A stretch of 34,892 bases of DNA. Source: an uncultured Eubacterium sp. Its GTDB lineage: Bacteria > Bacillota > Clostridia > Peptostreptococcales > Anaerovoracaceae. A model generated the notes under the pieces. That model did not search any database. It saw only the letters and a list, made by a program, of their open reading frames with translations, and was not told where the DNA came from. How positions within the stretch are numbered: position 1 is the stretch's first letter; each line of letters begins with the position of its first letter. Positions 24,205 to 30,811 of the stretch are shown piece by piece. Location of the stretch: contig URXI01000005.1 in the NCBI GenBank assembly GCA_900551775.1, forward strand, positions 1 through 34,892, given 5' to 3'. The position numbers and the translations under genes are program-made.

Positions 24205-25131
24205 ATGAGCAACAAAACACAGCTACAACAGCACAACGACGACCTCGCGGCGGCACTGGACAATCTCAACGGGCTTCCGATGGTGGAGGATGTAAAACAC
24301 GGCAAATATGTATGGGAAAAGTATAAGCATACGCCACCAGTAGTCATCAAGAATATGACAATGACAATCACGCAGACATACGCAGAAATCATTATCAGTA
24401 ATCCAAGCTTTTCATTGCCTGAAACGGACTATATGTTTTTCGATAGTTTTGGAAATAGTGAGGGTTTTGCTTCGCCAAGGTTTTACAAAGAAGGGGGTAA
24501 GCTGAAATTTGAGACGAGAAGCGGCTCGAAAGTCGATGTATCTAGCTACAGCAAAGGAGACTGTAAAATCACACTTGGTTCAAGCGGAAATACCAGCGAT
24601 AACGGCACATACAGCATGATTTGCCACGAGAAGATAATGGAAAATGCTAAAAAAGAATTTATCGAACATTTAGTTTCTGACAACCCAGACAAATATCCAG
24701 ATGATGGAGAGTGGAATGATTTCCATTATAAGAAAACAGAAAGGATTCCATACATATTTGGCTATGAGAATGTTGATTATGGAAGCTTTATACCAAGCGT
24801 TAGCACGGGTTCTGCAATTTTAAGTCATAAACTGAAACTTACCCCTAAAATGTTGATTTTATACACTGAGACAGATTTCAAAAAGTTGATGGGAGGGGAT
24901 TATACATGTACACCTATCAAAATATTAACATACAGCGAAAATATGTACTCAAGTTCATACGGAGCCGCAGTCATATATTACAATGCCTATAATCAAGGAT
25001 ATGAGACAAGTTCTCATTCTGGTTTTGCGGTAAGCTGGAATAATACAACAATACGTATGTCAATGCCGTCAAGCGGAATCGTTGCAATTTTTTACCAGGG
25101 GCAGAAGTATCAATGGATTGCACTTGCATAG
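24205..25131 (+). CDS. tail fibre/receptor-binding-like protein 2
   Basis: A 308-residue protein. Its N-terminus, SNKTQLQQHNDDLAAALDNLNGLP, is split here but clearly related to the LQxNNxxLQ coil that starts the three poly-G genes downstream. The poly-G position is absent; instead the protein continues into a beta-rich region and a C-terminal lectin-like domain (about 195-308) ending GQKYQWIALA. GAAAGGAGG precedes the ATG. It is the constitutively in-frame member of the array. Confidence 0.65.
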   Translation: MSNKTQLQQHNDDLAAALDNLNGLPMVEDVKHGKYVWEKYKHTPPVVIKNMTMTITQTYAEIIISNPSFSLPETDYMFFDSFGNSEGFASPRFYKEGGKLKFETRSGSKVDVSSYSKGDCKITLGSSGNTSDNGTYSMICHEKIMENAKKEFIEHLVSDNPDKYPDDGEWNDFHYKKTERIPYIFGYENVDYGSFIPSVSTGSAILSHKLKLTPKMLILYTETDFKKLMGGDYTCTPIKILTYSENMYSSSYGAAVIYYNAYNQGYETSSHSGFAVSWNNTTIRMSMPSSGIVAIFYQGQKYQWIALA

Positions 25132-25141
25132 GAGGAGAACA

Positions 25142-25619
25142 ATGAACAATAAAGAAATATTACGAACCCATAACAAGGACTTGCAGAGAATCAAGGCGGC
25201 GATTGACGCACTTCCAGCTGCCCAAAAATGGACTGGGGGGGGGTACTATCGTACCAGGAACTAGTGATATAACCATCCCAGCATACACAGATACGGAACT
25301 GACCGTGCAGGGTGCCCCAGACTTCAGACCAGAGAACATTAAAGAGGGGGTGTCTCTGTGGAACAAGATTGGAACATTGAAGGCTCCCAAGGTTACTTAC
25401 GGAACTGTAACGGTGCAAGGCAACCCGTCGGGCACGATAACTATGATCGATACTGGTTTTAGCGAGAAACCTACACATGCAGGTATTACAGGAGAGTTTC
25501 CTCTATACGGTAATTATTCTGGTTATAATGTTTCAGTAACAATTTATGGGAATCAGATACGTGTTTCTACAGATGGAATGCCAACATCAACAGTAAACTG
25601 GGTCGCAGTTGTATTATAA
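25142..25619 (+). CDS. phase-variable tail fibre gene, off state (G9)
   Basis: Starts MNNKEILRTHNKDLQRIKAA after a strong GGAGGAG site. After KWTG the poly-G tract at 25235-25243 (nine G) puts the frame into TAG at 25262-25264, giving a 40-residue product. With eight G the frame continues as GGTIVPGTSDITIPAYTD and so on to 25619, a 158-residue protein with a segment ENIKEGVSLWNKIGTL and a beta-rich C-terminal domain ending NWVAVVL. The complete open continuation argues against decay. The on/off reading depends on the tract length being correct. Confidence 0.75.
25235..25243 (+). repeat. poly-G tract, nine G (out of frame)
   Basis: Nine G in a coding sequence, just after the N-terminal coil of a fibre gene. 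Eight (or eleven) would be in frame. Confidence 0.85.
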
Positions 25620-25638
25620 AAATGAGGAGGAAAACAGT

Positions 25639-26025
25639 ATGACATATTACTACAAAGGATTGGATAAAAACGGAAGAATCATCATGATTGGAACGCAGTC
25701 ATTTCCTGTCACACCAAACGCAGAAATTGGAAACGTGGAAATCACGGAAGAGGAGTATAATGCTCTAATGACTGAAATCAATTCACATGCCGAAAATGTG
25801 AAAGATTACGTCAACAAAGTCAGAGCAGGAGAAATCACCTTGGCAGAGGTGCCAGCGGAATACAGGTCGGAAGTTGAGGCAATCATCAATGCACCTGCAC
25901 CAGAAGAGCCGAATAATCCGTATGGTATTCCGAATGCAAAATATGAGGAAATCAGACAGGGTGTGGTCAATGAGATCGTGGAGGGAGTGAAGAACGATGG
26001 GGAACAAGCAGCACCTACAGCTTAA
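25639..26025 (+). CDS. tail-fibre-associated hypothetical protein
   Basis: A 128-residue acidic protein between two phase-variable genes. The ATG at 25639 follows GAGGAGGAAAA. The N-terminus is beta-like (TYYYKGLDKNGRIIMIG), then EITEEEYNALMTEI and a helical, Pro-rich C-terminus (NAPAPEEPNNPYGIPNAKYE). The YNAL-type element resembles small proteins coded beside fibres, which may act as fibre chaperones. That is a guess from context. Its 3' end overlaps the next fibre gene by 29 bases. Confidence 0.55.
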   Translation: MTYYYKGLDKNGRIIMIGTQSFPVTPNAEIGNVEITEEEYNALMTEINSHAENVKDYVNKVRAGEITLAEVPAEYRSEVEAIINAPAPEEPNNPYGIPNAKYEEIRQGVVNEIVEGVKNDGEQAAPTA

Positions 26026-26594
26026 CAACATGGATTTGCAGACCGTACTGAATACGGTCAAATCCCTTCCGAATGCCAAAAAATGGACTGGGGGGGGGCA
26101 CCATCATACCAGGTAAAAAGGACATCGTAATTCCAGCGTATACAGACACAGAACTGACGGTTCGGGGCGAACCTAGTCTTTTACCTAAAAACATCAGGGC
26201 AGGTGTGAATTTATTTGAAGTAACAGGCAGTTTAGTTGAGGGTACACGCATGGAAACGGGAACAATCACGTTTCTGAATTATAGCGTTATTCCACGAACC
26301 ATTAACATCTCTCACGGAATGGGAGTCGCCCCATCAAACTTTTATTTATTACCAGAAAACGGGTTGACGCATGCTGATGATATGGATAACGCATTCCTAT
26401 ATACGATTTTTTCTATAAACAACAATACGTGTTTTTTCACCGATTTATCTAATGCATATGGTGGAGAGACGTACTTGTCATATTCAAGCGCAATCACGTC
26501 AATATCAAAAAGCATAAATGATGTCGGAATAACAATTAATAACCGTGATTATCTGTTCGGAGCGGGCACATTTAGGTGGATTGCCATTGTGTGA
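25997..26594 (+). CDS. phase-variable tail fibre gene, off state (G9)
   Basis: Starts MGNKQHLQLNNMDLQTVLNT within the end of the previous gene, with GAGGGAG (25981-25987) as ribosome binding site. After KWTG, nine G at 26090-26098 lead to a TAA at 26114-26116 (39 residues). With eight G it reads on as GGTIIPGKKDIVIPAYTDTE and ends at 26594, a 198-residue protein with LLPKNIRAGVNLFEVTGSL and a C-terminal beta domain ending TFRWIAIV. The DNA around the tract is closely similar to that of the gene at 25142, so the two are recent paralogues. Confidence 0.75.
26090..26098 (+). repeat. poly-G tract, nine G (out of frame)
   Basis: Nine G at the same codon position as in the paralogue at 25235, and likewise one base longer than the in-frame length of eight. 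Confidence 0.85.
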
Positions 26595-26608
26595 TGAAAG
26601 GAGGAATC

Positions 26609-27088
26609 ATGAACAAAGAAGATTTGCAACAAAACAACACGGGACTGCAATCAATACTTGCTACTATAAAATCCCTACCTTCTGCAAAAGCGTGGGGGGG
26701 GGGGGCACCCATTATTGAACCATCAATTGAGGATATCGTAATCCCTGCATTTACAAATGTGGATTTGACGATAAAGGGCGTTGATTTATTAAAATTTGGC
26801 GTTTCCAAAGGTACATTTTATGCAACCCAAGCCATGAAAGACGCAAGGGAAACTACATTTTACCACAATTTAAATGCAAAGCCGAGGTTTATATATGCAG
26901 TAGGGACTGGATATGCACCATATGGCGACGATATATTTTTAGTCGATGCAGAAAAGAATGTGGGCTATAATGGAAATCGTCAAATTCAAAACCTTTCGTC
27001 CTCTTCGTCTTCCGTAACGACTACTACATTTACATTGTATACATCAGACATAGCGCTGATGAATTATTATTGGTACGCAATATTATAA
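26609..27088 (+). CDS. phase-variable tail fibre gene, on state (G12)
   Basis: A 159-residue protein starting MNKEDLQQNNTGLQSILATI after GAAAGGAGG. The tract of twelve G (26694-26705) follows the KAW codons and keeps the frame, giving AWGGGAPIIEPSIEDIVIPA. The rest matches the paralogues: a short IPAFTNVDLTIKG strand, a linker, and a beta-rich C-terminal domain ending YYWYAIL. Loss or gain of one G would stop translation soon after the tract. This is the only poly-G member that is in frame here. Confidence 0.75.
   Translation: MNKEDLQQNNTGLQSILATIKSLPSAKAWGGGAPIIEPSIEDIVIPAFTNVDLTIKGVDLLKFGVSKGTFYATQAMKDARETTFYHNLNAKPRFIYAVGTGYAPYGDDIFLVDAEKNVGYNGNRQIQNLSSSSSSVTTTTFTLYTSDIALMNYYWYAIL
26694..26705 (+). 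repeat. poly-G tract, twelve G (in frame)
   Basis: Twelve G, the longest homopolymer seen in the window, at the position homologous to the other two tracts. Confidence 0.85.
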
Positions 27089-27100
27089 AAAGGAGGAAAT

Positions 27101-27502
27101 ATGAACATAAAACAGCTAATCAACAGCATAAGGGGCATGACCCCGACAGCCACAGACGACGTGGCGGCAAGGAGCACGGAACTGTACCCCGATTGGGCAA
27201 CGGGGCTGAATGTAAAAGTAGGAGACCGTTACCAGTGTGATGGGCTGCTTTACAAGGCATTACAAGACCATGTTACACAGGATAACTGGAGGCCTGGCCA
27301 GGCGGCGAGCATCTGGCAGGTTATAGACGTTACCCACGCAGGCACACTGGATGACCCTATTCCGTTTGCGCTCAACATGGAGGTCTATAAAGATAAATAC
27401 TATACATGGGCTGACGTGCTGTACATATGCACGAGGGATTCAGGGACGGCGCTGCAAAACAGCCCTGACCAACTGATAGGACATTACTTCACAGAGGCTT
27501 AA
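27101..27502 (+). CDS. tail protein with chitin-binding-like (CBM5/12) module
   Basis: A 133-residue protein whose middle, roughly 27-72, matches the small carbohydrate-binding module of the ChtBD3/CBM5-12 type: WATGLNVKVGDRYQCDGLLYKA (split here), then HVTQDNWRPGQAASIWQVI. Such modules occur at the end of tail-fibre clusters in PBSX-like phages and may bind cell-surface glycan. AAAAGGAGGAA precedes the ATG. A terminator overlaps its stop. Confidence 0.75.
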   Translation: MNIKQLINSIRGMTPTATDDVAARSTELYPDWATGLNVKVGDRYQCDGLLYKALQDHVTQDNWRPGQAASIWQVIDVTHAGTLDDPIPFALNMEVYKDKYYTWADVLYICTRDSGTALQNSPDQLIGHYFTEA

Positions 27503-27515
27503 GGCTTCTTTTTTA
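27493..27515 (+). terminator. weak intrinsic terminator after the fibre cluster
   Basis: AGAGGC (27493-27498) pairs with GCTTCT (27504-27509), one G-U, loop TTAAG containing the stop codon, followed by a T-run. It separates fibre genes from lysis genes. Confidence 0.5.
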
Positions 27516-27534
27516 TTGCAGTAAGGGAGGCATA

Positions 27535-27810
27535 ATGACAGAGGCAATCATAACAGGCATCGTCGCCATCATGGTCTGCATGATCAATAATCATTACCAG
27601 CAGAAGGCGACCAAGCAGCAGCATGACAAGACGATCGGGCTGATCGAGTACAGGCTTGAGCAGCTGCAGAAAAAGGTGGAGGCGCACAACAATCTCGTAG
27701 AGCGGATGTATGAAATCGAAGCTAAGGCTGACGTCTACGAGGAGAAAATCAAAGTGGTGAACCATCGTATTGAAGATTTAGAAAACGGAGGAAAAGCAAA
27801 TGAAGATTAA
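27535..27810 (+). CDS. XhlA-like holin accessory/membrane coiled-coil protein
   Basis: A 91-residue protein with an N-terminal hydrophobic segment (AIITGIVAIMVCMINN) and a long C-terminal coiled coil (KTIGLIEYRLEQLQKKVEAH onward). This layout is shared by small proteins just before holins in clostridial prophages and by XhlA. It probably helps lysis at the membrane. GTAAGGGAGG precedes the ATG. It overlaps the holin gene by 11 bases. Confidence 0.7.
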   Translation: MTEAIITGIVAIMVCMINNHYQQKATKQQHDKTIGLIEYRLEQLQKKVEAHNNLVERMYEIEAKADVYEEKIKVVNHRIEDLENGGKANED

Positions 27811-28069
27811 TTGGAAAGTAAGATTGAAGAACAAAAGTTTTTGGCTGGCAGCAGTACCAGCACTGTTACTGGCCGTACAGGCCGTGCTTGCGCTGTTTGG
27901 TGTGGATTGGGCGCCGGATGTGTTATCAGACAAGCTGATCGACATCATCAACACAGTGTTTACGCTGCTTGCGATTATGGGAGTCGTAACTGACCCGACC
28001 ACGGTTGGAATCGGGGACAGCAGAAAGGCTCTTGAATATGATGAACCGTCAGTCGGGGAGGTAGAGTAA
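27800..28069 (+). CDS. phage holin (Phage_holin_1 family)
   Basis: Makes membrane lesions that let the endolysin reach the wall. The 89-residue protein has the family start KINWKVRLKNKSFWLA, two membrane segments (about 14-34 and 47-64), and the conserved TDPTTVGIGDSRKALEY tail. CGGAGGAAAAG precedes the ATG. Its stop overlaps the next ATG by one base. Confidence 0.92.
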   Translation: MKINWKVRLKNKSFWLAAVPALLLAVQAVLALFGVDWAPDVLSDKLIDIINTVFTLLAIMGVVTDPTTVGIGDSRKALEYDEPSVGEVE

Positions 28070-28341
28070 TGAATTTTGGACAAGCTATAGAATTATTGAA
28101 AAATGGAAAACGGGTGACCAGAACCGGATGGAATGGCAGAGGTATGAGTGTGGCTCTGCAGAAAGGCTACCCAGAAGGAATCAAGTGCAATAAACAAACG
28201 GCGGAAGCATGGGGCATGAAAGAAGGAGAACTCTTTAAGTGTCGTCCATACCTGCAAATGAGATGCGCCGATGGTACATTTCAGATGTGGCTTGCCAGCC
28301 AGTCTGATATCCTGGCAGAAGATTGGGAGGTAATAGAATAA
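28069..28341 (+). CDS. DUF2829 protein, Tad2-like anti-Thoeris/cyclic-nucleotide sponge
   Basis: A 90-residue protein with the DUF2829 pattern: NFGQAIELLKNGKRVTRTGW, then GMSVALQKG, PYLQMRCADGTFQMW, and the terminal LASQSDILAEDWEVI. The Tad2 family with this domain sequesters signalling nucleotides made by Thoeris TIR proteins, and some members bind other defence signals. Whether this one does is inferred from family. Length is the usual ~90 residues. It sits between holin and endolysin, overlapping both by one base, and could be made late in infection or with lysis genes. Confidence 0.8.
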   Translation: MNFGQAIELLKNGKRVTRTGWNGRGMSVALQKGYPEGIKCNKQTAEAWGMKEGELFKCRPYLQMRCADGTFQMWLASQSDILAEDWEVIE

Positions 28342-28934
28342 TGGCAGCTAAACCAATTTTGATGTACCTGTCCTACGGTCACTGGATCGGCGTAGACCCT
28401 GGGGCAGTCTCTGGGCGCTTTGTGGAGGCTAAAATGGCATATAGATATATGACAGCCTGCTACAAAGAACTCTTTGTCTTGAGGCGCAAATACGGCTACA
28501 ACTTTGAGATAGCCTTCCCGGAGAAATCCGGCCGGGGGATGAGTCTGAGAAACCACGTGAACGATATCAGACGGTACAGAAAAAAGTACCGTGTCGTTGC
28601 TGTTGATGGACACCTTAACGCCGGAAAAGGCAGGGGTGCGGAAGTGTTGATAAATCCGAAAGATAAGTATGAACAATATCTCGGGGAGTGCGTTTTGAAG
28701 GAACTTCGGAAGCTGGGATTTGATTACCATTCTTACGATGGTAAAATTTCCTCTGCAATCAAGAAGGACGGCTCGTTCACATTCCTCAGGGCAGGCGGCG
28801 TAAACATGATTCTTGAACCAGGATTCTTGGACAATCCACAGGACAGGAAGAAGTTCAACACCGACAAGAAGCTTGAAGCTCTGGGCAAGGCCGTTGCAAG
28901 GGGTATGGTCAACTACTACAAAAAATACAGATAA
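28341..28934 (+). CDS. endolysin, N-acetylmuramoyl-L-alanine amidase (Amidase_3)
   Basis: Cuts peptidoglycan between muramic acid and the stem peptide at the end of infection. The 197-residue protein has the Amidase_3 zinc ligands H14 (YGHW), E29 (FVEAK) and H91 (DGHLNAG), and the catalytic E159 in LEPGFLDNP. No separate wall-binding domain is present. The ATG at 28341 is used since GGGAGG lies 10 bases upstream, within the end of the DUF2829 gene. A strong terminator follows. Confidence 0.9.
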   Translation: MAAKPILMYLSYGHWIGVDPGAVSGRFVEAKMAYRYMTACYKELFVLRRKYGYNFEIAFPEKSGRGMSLRNHVNDIRRYRKKYRVVAVDGHLNAGKGRGAEVLINPKDKYEQYLGECVLKELRKLGFDYHSYDGKISSAIKKDGSFTFLRAGGVNMILEPGFLDNPQDRKKFNTDKKLEALGKAVARGMVNYYKKYR

Positions 28935-28939
28935 TTAAA

Positions 28940-28970
28940 AGCCGGGGTTCTTCCCCGGCTGATTTTTTTT
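28940..28970 (+). terminator. late operon terminator
   Basis: AGCCGGGG (28940-28947) pairs perfectly with CCCCGGCT (28953-28960), loop TTCTT, followed by GA and eight T. It ends the late operon and faces the convergent gene at 28982. Confidence 0.93.
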
Positions 28971-28981
28971 CTTTAGATTCT

Positions 28982-29617
28982 TCAGTCTATCAAATCTTGT
29001 ATCAACTCTGCATACTCCCGAACTATCTGCTGCCACCTCACTTGAGGATAATGTGAATAAGAAAAAATATATTCGGAAAACGAGAAATTTACTTCAGGCT
29101 CGATGACCTCTATGGCTTTCAAACACTTCTGGTGATAATAGGACTGGTATATCCTCTTAACCTTTTCTGTTGTTAAATTTAGCGTACTGCCTATGTCTGC
29201 ATAGGTTTTATTCTTCCTATCTTTAGCTTCAATGATTTGCTTCTCAAGTGATTTTACCTGTTCCTCTGCCAGATGTCTATAAGGTGGGATGTCTGTATAA
29301 AAGCCTGCCAAAAGGGGAGGTTCACCGTGTCTTAGAACGCTGAGGAGATCATCATGAACCTGCTCCAGATATGCGATTGTGACAGCGGTGTCTACGTAGA
29401 ATTCTAAAAAATCATAAGCATCTCTAATGCTATTTCTGTTAAGGAACTGGCAATAGCATCGGAACAGCTTGAATAAAAAATGCCGGTATTTATACGCTAT
29501 CCCTGTGCCGCTCAGGTTGTACTGGTCGCCTATCTCTTGAAAAGTCTTACCTTCATGTTTCAGCTTTACAATCTCATAGTTTAGTTTATTCCTGTTCATA
29601 AATTCCGTGTAATCCAT
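28982..29617 (-). CDS. double helix-turn-helix regulator of unknown role
   Basis: A 211-residue protein on the minus strand, convergent with the lysis genes. It holds two sigma-region-4-like helix-turn-helix units: EIVKLKHEGKTFQEIGDQYN (about 16-35) and DRKNKTYADIGSTLNLTTEK (about 131-150), each followed by a basic recognition helix. The middle is helical and not recognised. The start at 29617 is chosen because GAGGT (complement of 29627-29631) lies 9 bases upstream; the frame runs further to 29656. It could be a sigma-like or autolytic regulator; function unknown. Confidence 0.6.
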   Translation of the reverse strand: MDYTEFMNRNKLNYEIVKLKHEGKTFQEIGDQYNLSGTGIAYKYRHFLFKLFRCYCQFLNRNSIRDAYDFLEFYVDTAVTIAYLEQVHDDLLSVLRHGEPPLLAGFYTDIPPYRHLAEEQVKSLEKQIIEAKDRKNKTYADIGSTLNLTTEKVKRIYQSYYHQKCLKAIEVIEPEVNFSFSEYIFSYSHYPQVRWQQIVREYAELIQDLID

Positions 29618-29684
29618 TTTGATATACCTCGTTAAATTCATAGGCTTGTAGAACACTCTTCGACGCTTTGCTGATTACACCCAT

Positions 29685-29766
29685 AGATACGTTTATGTAA
29701 TGTAATTAAACGCGAAATTTATGTTAAAGTCAAGAAAATACGGCATATTAACGTAAGGGTGACAGT
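29685..29766 (+). promoter_or_regulatory. regulatory region of first repressor-like gene, copy 1 of a duplication
   Basis: Contains TACGTTTATG (29688-29697) and, inverted, CATATTAACGTA (29744-29755), which look like two operator half-sites around the promoter area, and a shared core AAAGTCAAGAAAA. The same arrangement recurs at 30084-30163. No clean -35/-10 pair can be picked by eye. Confidence 0.5.
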
Positions 29767-30027
29767 ATGAAAAAGATAAACTTCGGTAATGACAAAAATA
29801 TAATCAGCAATAGTTTGAAACGTATAAGGTCTGATAAAAAAGTGACGCAGGGTGAGCTTGCAGCAAGAATGCAGACTCTTGGGGTGAATATGGATCAGCA
29901 GATGATCAGCAAAATTGAGAAAAATACCCGCATAGTGACGGATTATGAGCTGATTTGTTTCTGCCAGGCTTTAGGAGTGGACGTGAACGAGATGCTGCGG
30001 GACTTTTATGGCAAACTAAAAGGATAG
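29767..30027 (+). CDS. Cro/CI-type helix-turn-helix regulator, copy 1
   Basis: An 86-residue DNA-binding protein with an HTH_3 domain: LKRIRSDKKVTQGELAARMQ, then DQQMISKIEKNTRIVTDYEL, followed by the VDVNEML dimer region. The start lies after AAGGGTGACAGT. It is a paralogue of the gene at 30164, and the upstream region is duplicated with it. Likely a regulator of adjacent phage or host promoters. Confidence 0.85.
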   Translation: MKKINFGNDKNIISNSLKRIRSDKKVTQGELAARMQTLGVNMDQQMISKIEKNTRIVTDYELICFCQALGVDVNEMLRDFYGKLKG

Positions 30028-30083
30028 CAGCGGTATCGACTCATGTCCATACGTCTATCATTATTCATGATCCACATCTGCCG

Positions 30084-30163
30084 AGATACGCTTATGTGAC
30101 GTATTATAGCGCAGATTTAATGATAAAGTCAAGAAAAATACATTACATTAACGTAGGTGGACA
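30084..30163 (+). promoter_or_regulatory. regulatory region of second repressor-like gene, copy 2 of a duplication
   Basis: TACGCTTATG (30087-30096) and inverted CATTAACGTA (30146-30155), spaced as in copy 1 (68-69 bases end to end), with the shared AAAGTCAAGAAAA core between. Supports a duplication of promoter and gene together. Confidence 0.5.
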
Positions 30164-30418
30164 ATGAAAAAGATAAATTTTGGAGACAACAAGAACATCA
30201 TAGGCGGACGTCTGAGAGCCTTAAGAAAAGAAAATCATTTGACGCAGGGCGAACTGGCAGCAAAGATGCAGACTTTCGGTATCAATATAGACCAGCAGAT
30301 GGTTAGCAAGATTGAGAACAATGCCCGTATCGTTACGGACTATGAGTTGGCGTGTTTTTGCAAGGCGCTAAAGGTAACCGTAGATAAAATGTTGAGTGAC
30401 TTTCATGATGAGGGATAG
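30164..30418 (+). CDS. Cro/CI-type helix-turn-helix regulator, copy 2
   Basis: An 84-residue paralogue of the previous gene. It shares the MKKINFG start, the helix-turn-helix (LRKENHLTQGELAAKMQTFG), DQQMVSKIENNARIVTDYEL and the C-terminal VTVDKML. GTAGGTGGAC precedes the ATG. The two probably bind similar sites and may regulate each other or form mixed dimers, which cannot be told from the sequence. Confidence 0.85.
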   Translation: MKKINFGDNKNIIGGRLRALRKENHLTQGELAAKMQTFGINIDQQMVSKIENNARIVTDYELACFCKALKVTVDKMLSDFHDEG

Positions 30419-30434
30419 TGTAGGAGATAGAAAA

Positions 30435-30611
30435 ATGGATGATAGACAATATGATGATTTAATAAAACAAAGAATCGGAGAGGCAATACGAGAACAAGTG
30501 CCAGAGGACAGGATAGATTTCACTCAGCTAGAGGAATGGGTGGCGGCAGATCGGGAGCGCCGGAGACTTAAAAACAGAATAAAGCGATTTTTTAGTTGGC
30601 TTTTTAAATAA
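30435..30611 (+). CDS. 58-residue basic C-terminal small protein
   Basis: Starts at 30435 with AGGAGATAG about 9 bases upstream; the frame opens further at 30396 without a site. The N-terminal half is acidic (DDRQYDDLIKQRIGEAIREQ) and the C-terminus is basic and amphipathic (RRRLKNRIKRFFSWLFK), possibly membrane-associating. No family recognised. A small accessory gene at the right end of the prophage. Confidence 0.5.
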   Translation: MDDRQYDDLIKQRIGEAIREQVPEDRIDFTQLEEWVAADRERRRLKNRIKRFFSWLFK

Positions 30612-30667
30612 GTGTGGTATGATTATCTCATAAAATATATCTCGCTGGATCAAGATTGAGGTGTGAT

Positions 30668-30808
30668 ATGCCGATACTAAAAAATGAGCTTACTAAAATT
30701 AAGGAATCTCTTGAGGCGGAACTGGCACGAGAGACTATCAAGCCAGATCGGAAGCTGGTAATAGAGCAGGAACTGCGGTCGATTGAAAAGCACTTAGCGA
30801 TCGATTAA
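30668..30808 (+). CDS. 46-residue helical small protein
   Basis: A short gene with a good ribosome binding site (GAGGTGTGAT directly before the ATG). The product is charged and helical: MPILKNELTKIKESLEAELA, then PDRKLVIEQELRSIEKHL. It is the last gene with phage character before the host junction. No family recognised. Confidence 0.5.
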   Translation: MPILKNELTKIKESLEAELARETIKPDRKLVIEQELRSIEKHLAID

Positions 30809-30811
30809 TCT

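Noticed and set aside
22873..27502. Diversity-generating retroelement or invertible fibre cassette
   Set aside because: No reverse transcriptase, template/variable repeat pair, invertase gene or inverted crossover sites were seen; poly-G slippage explains the variation better.
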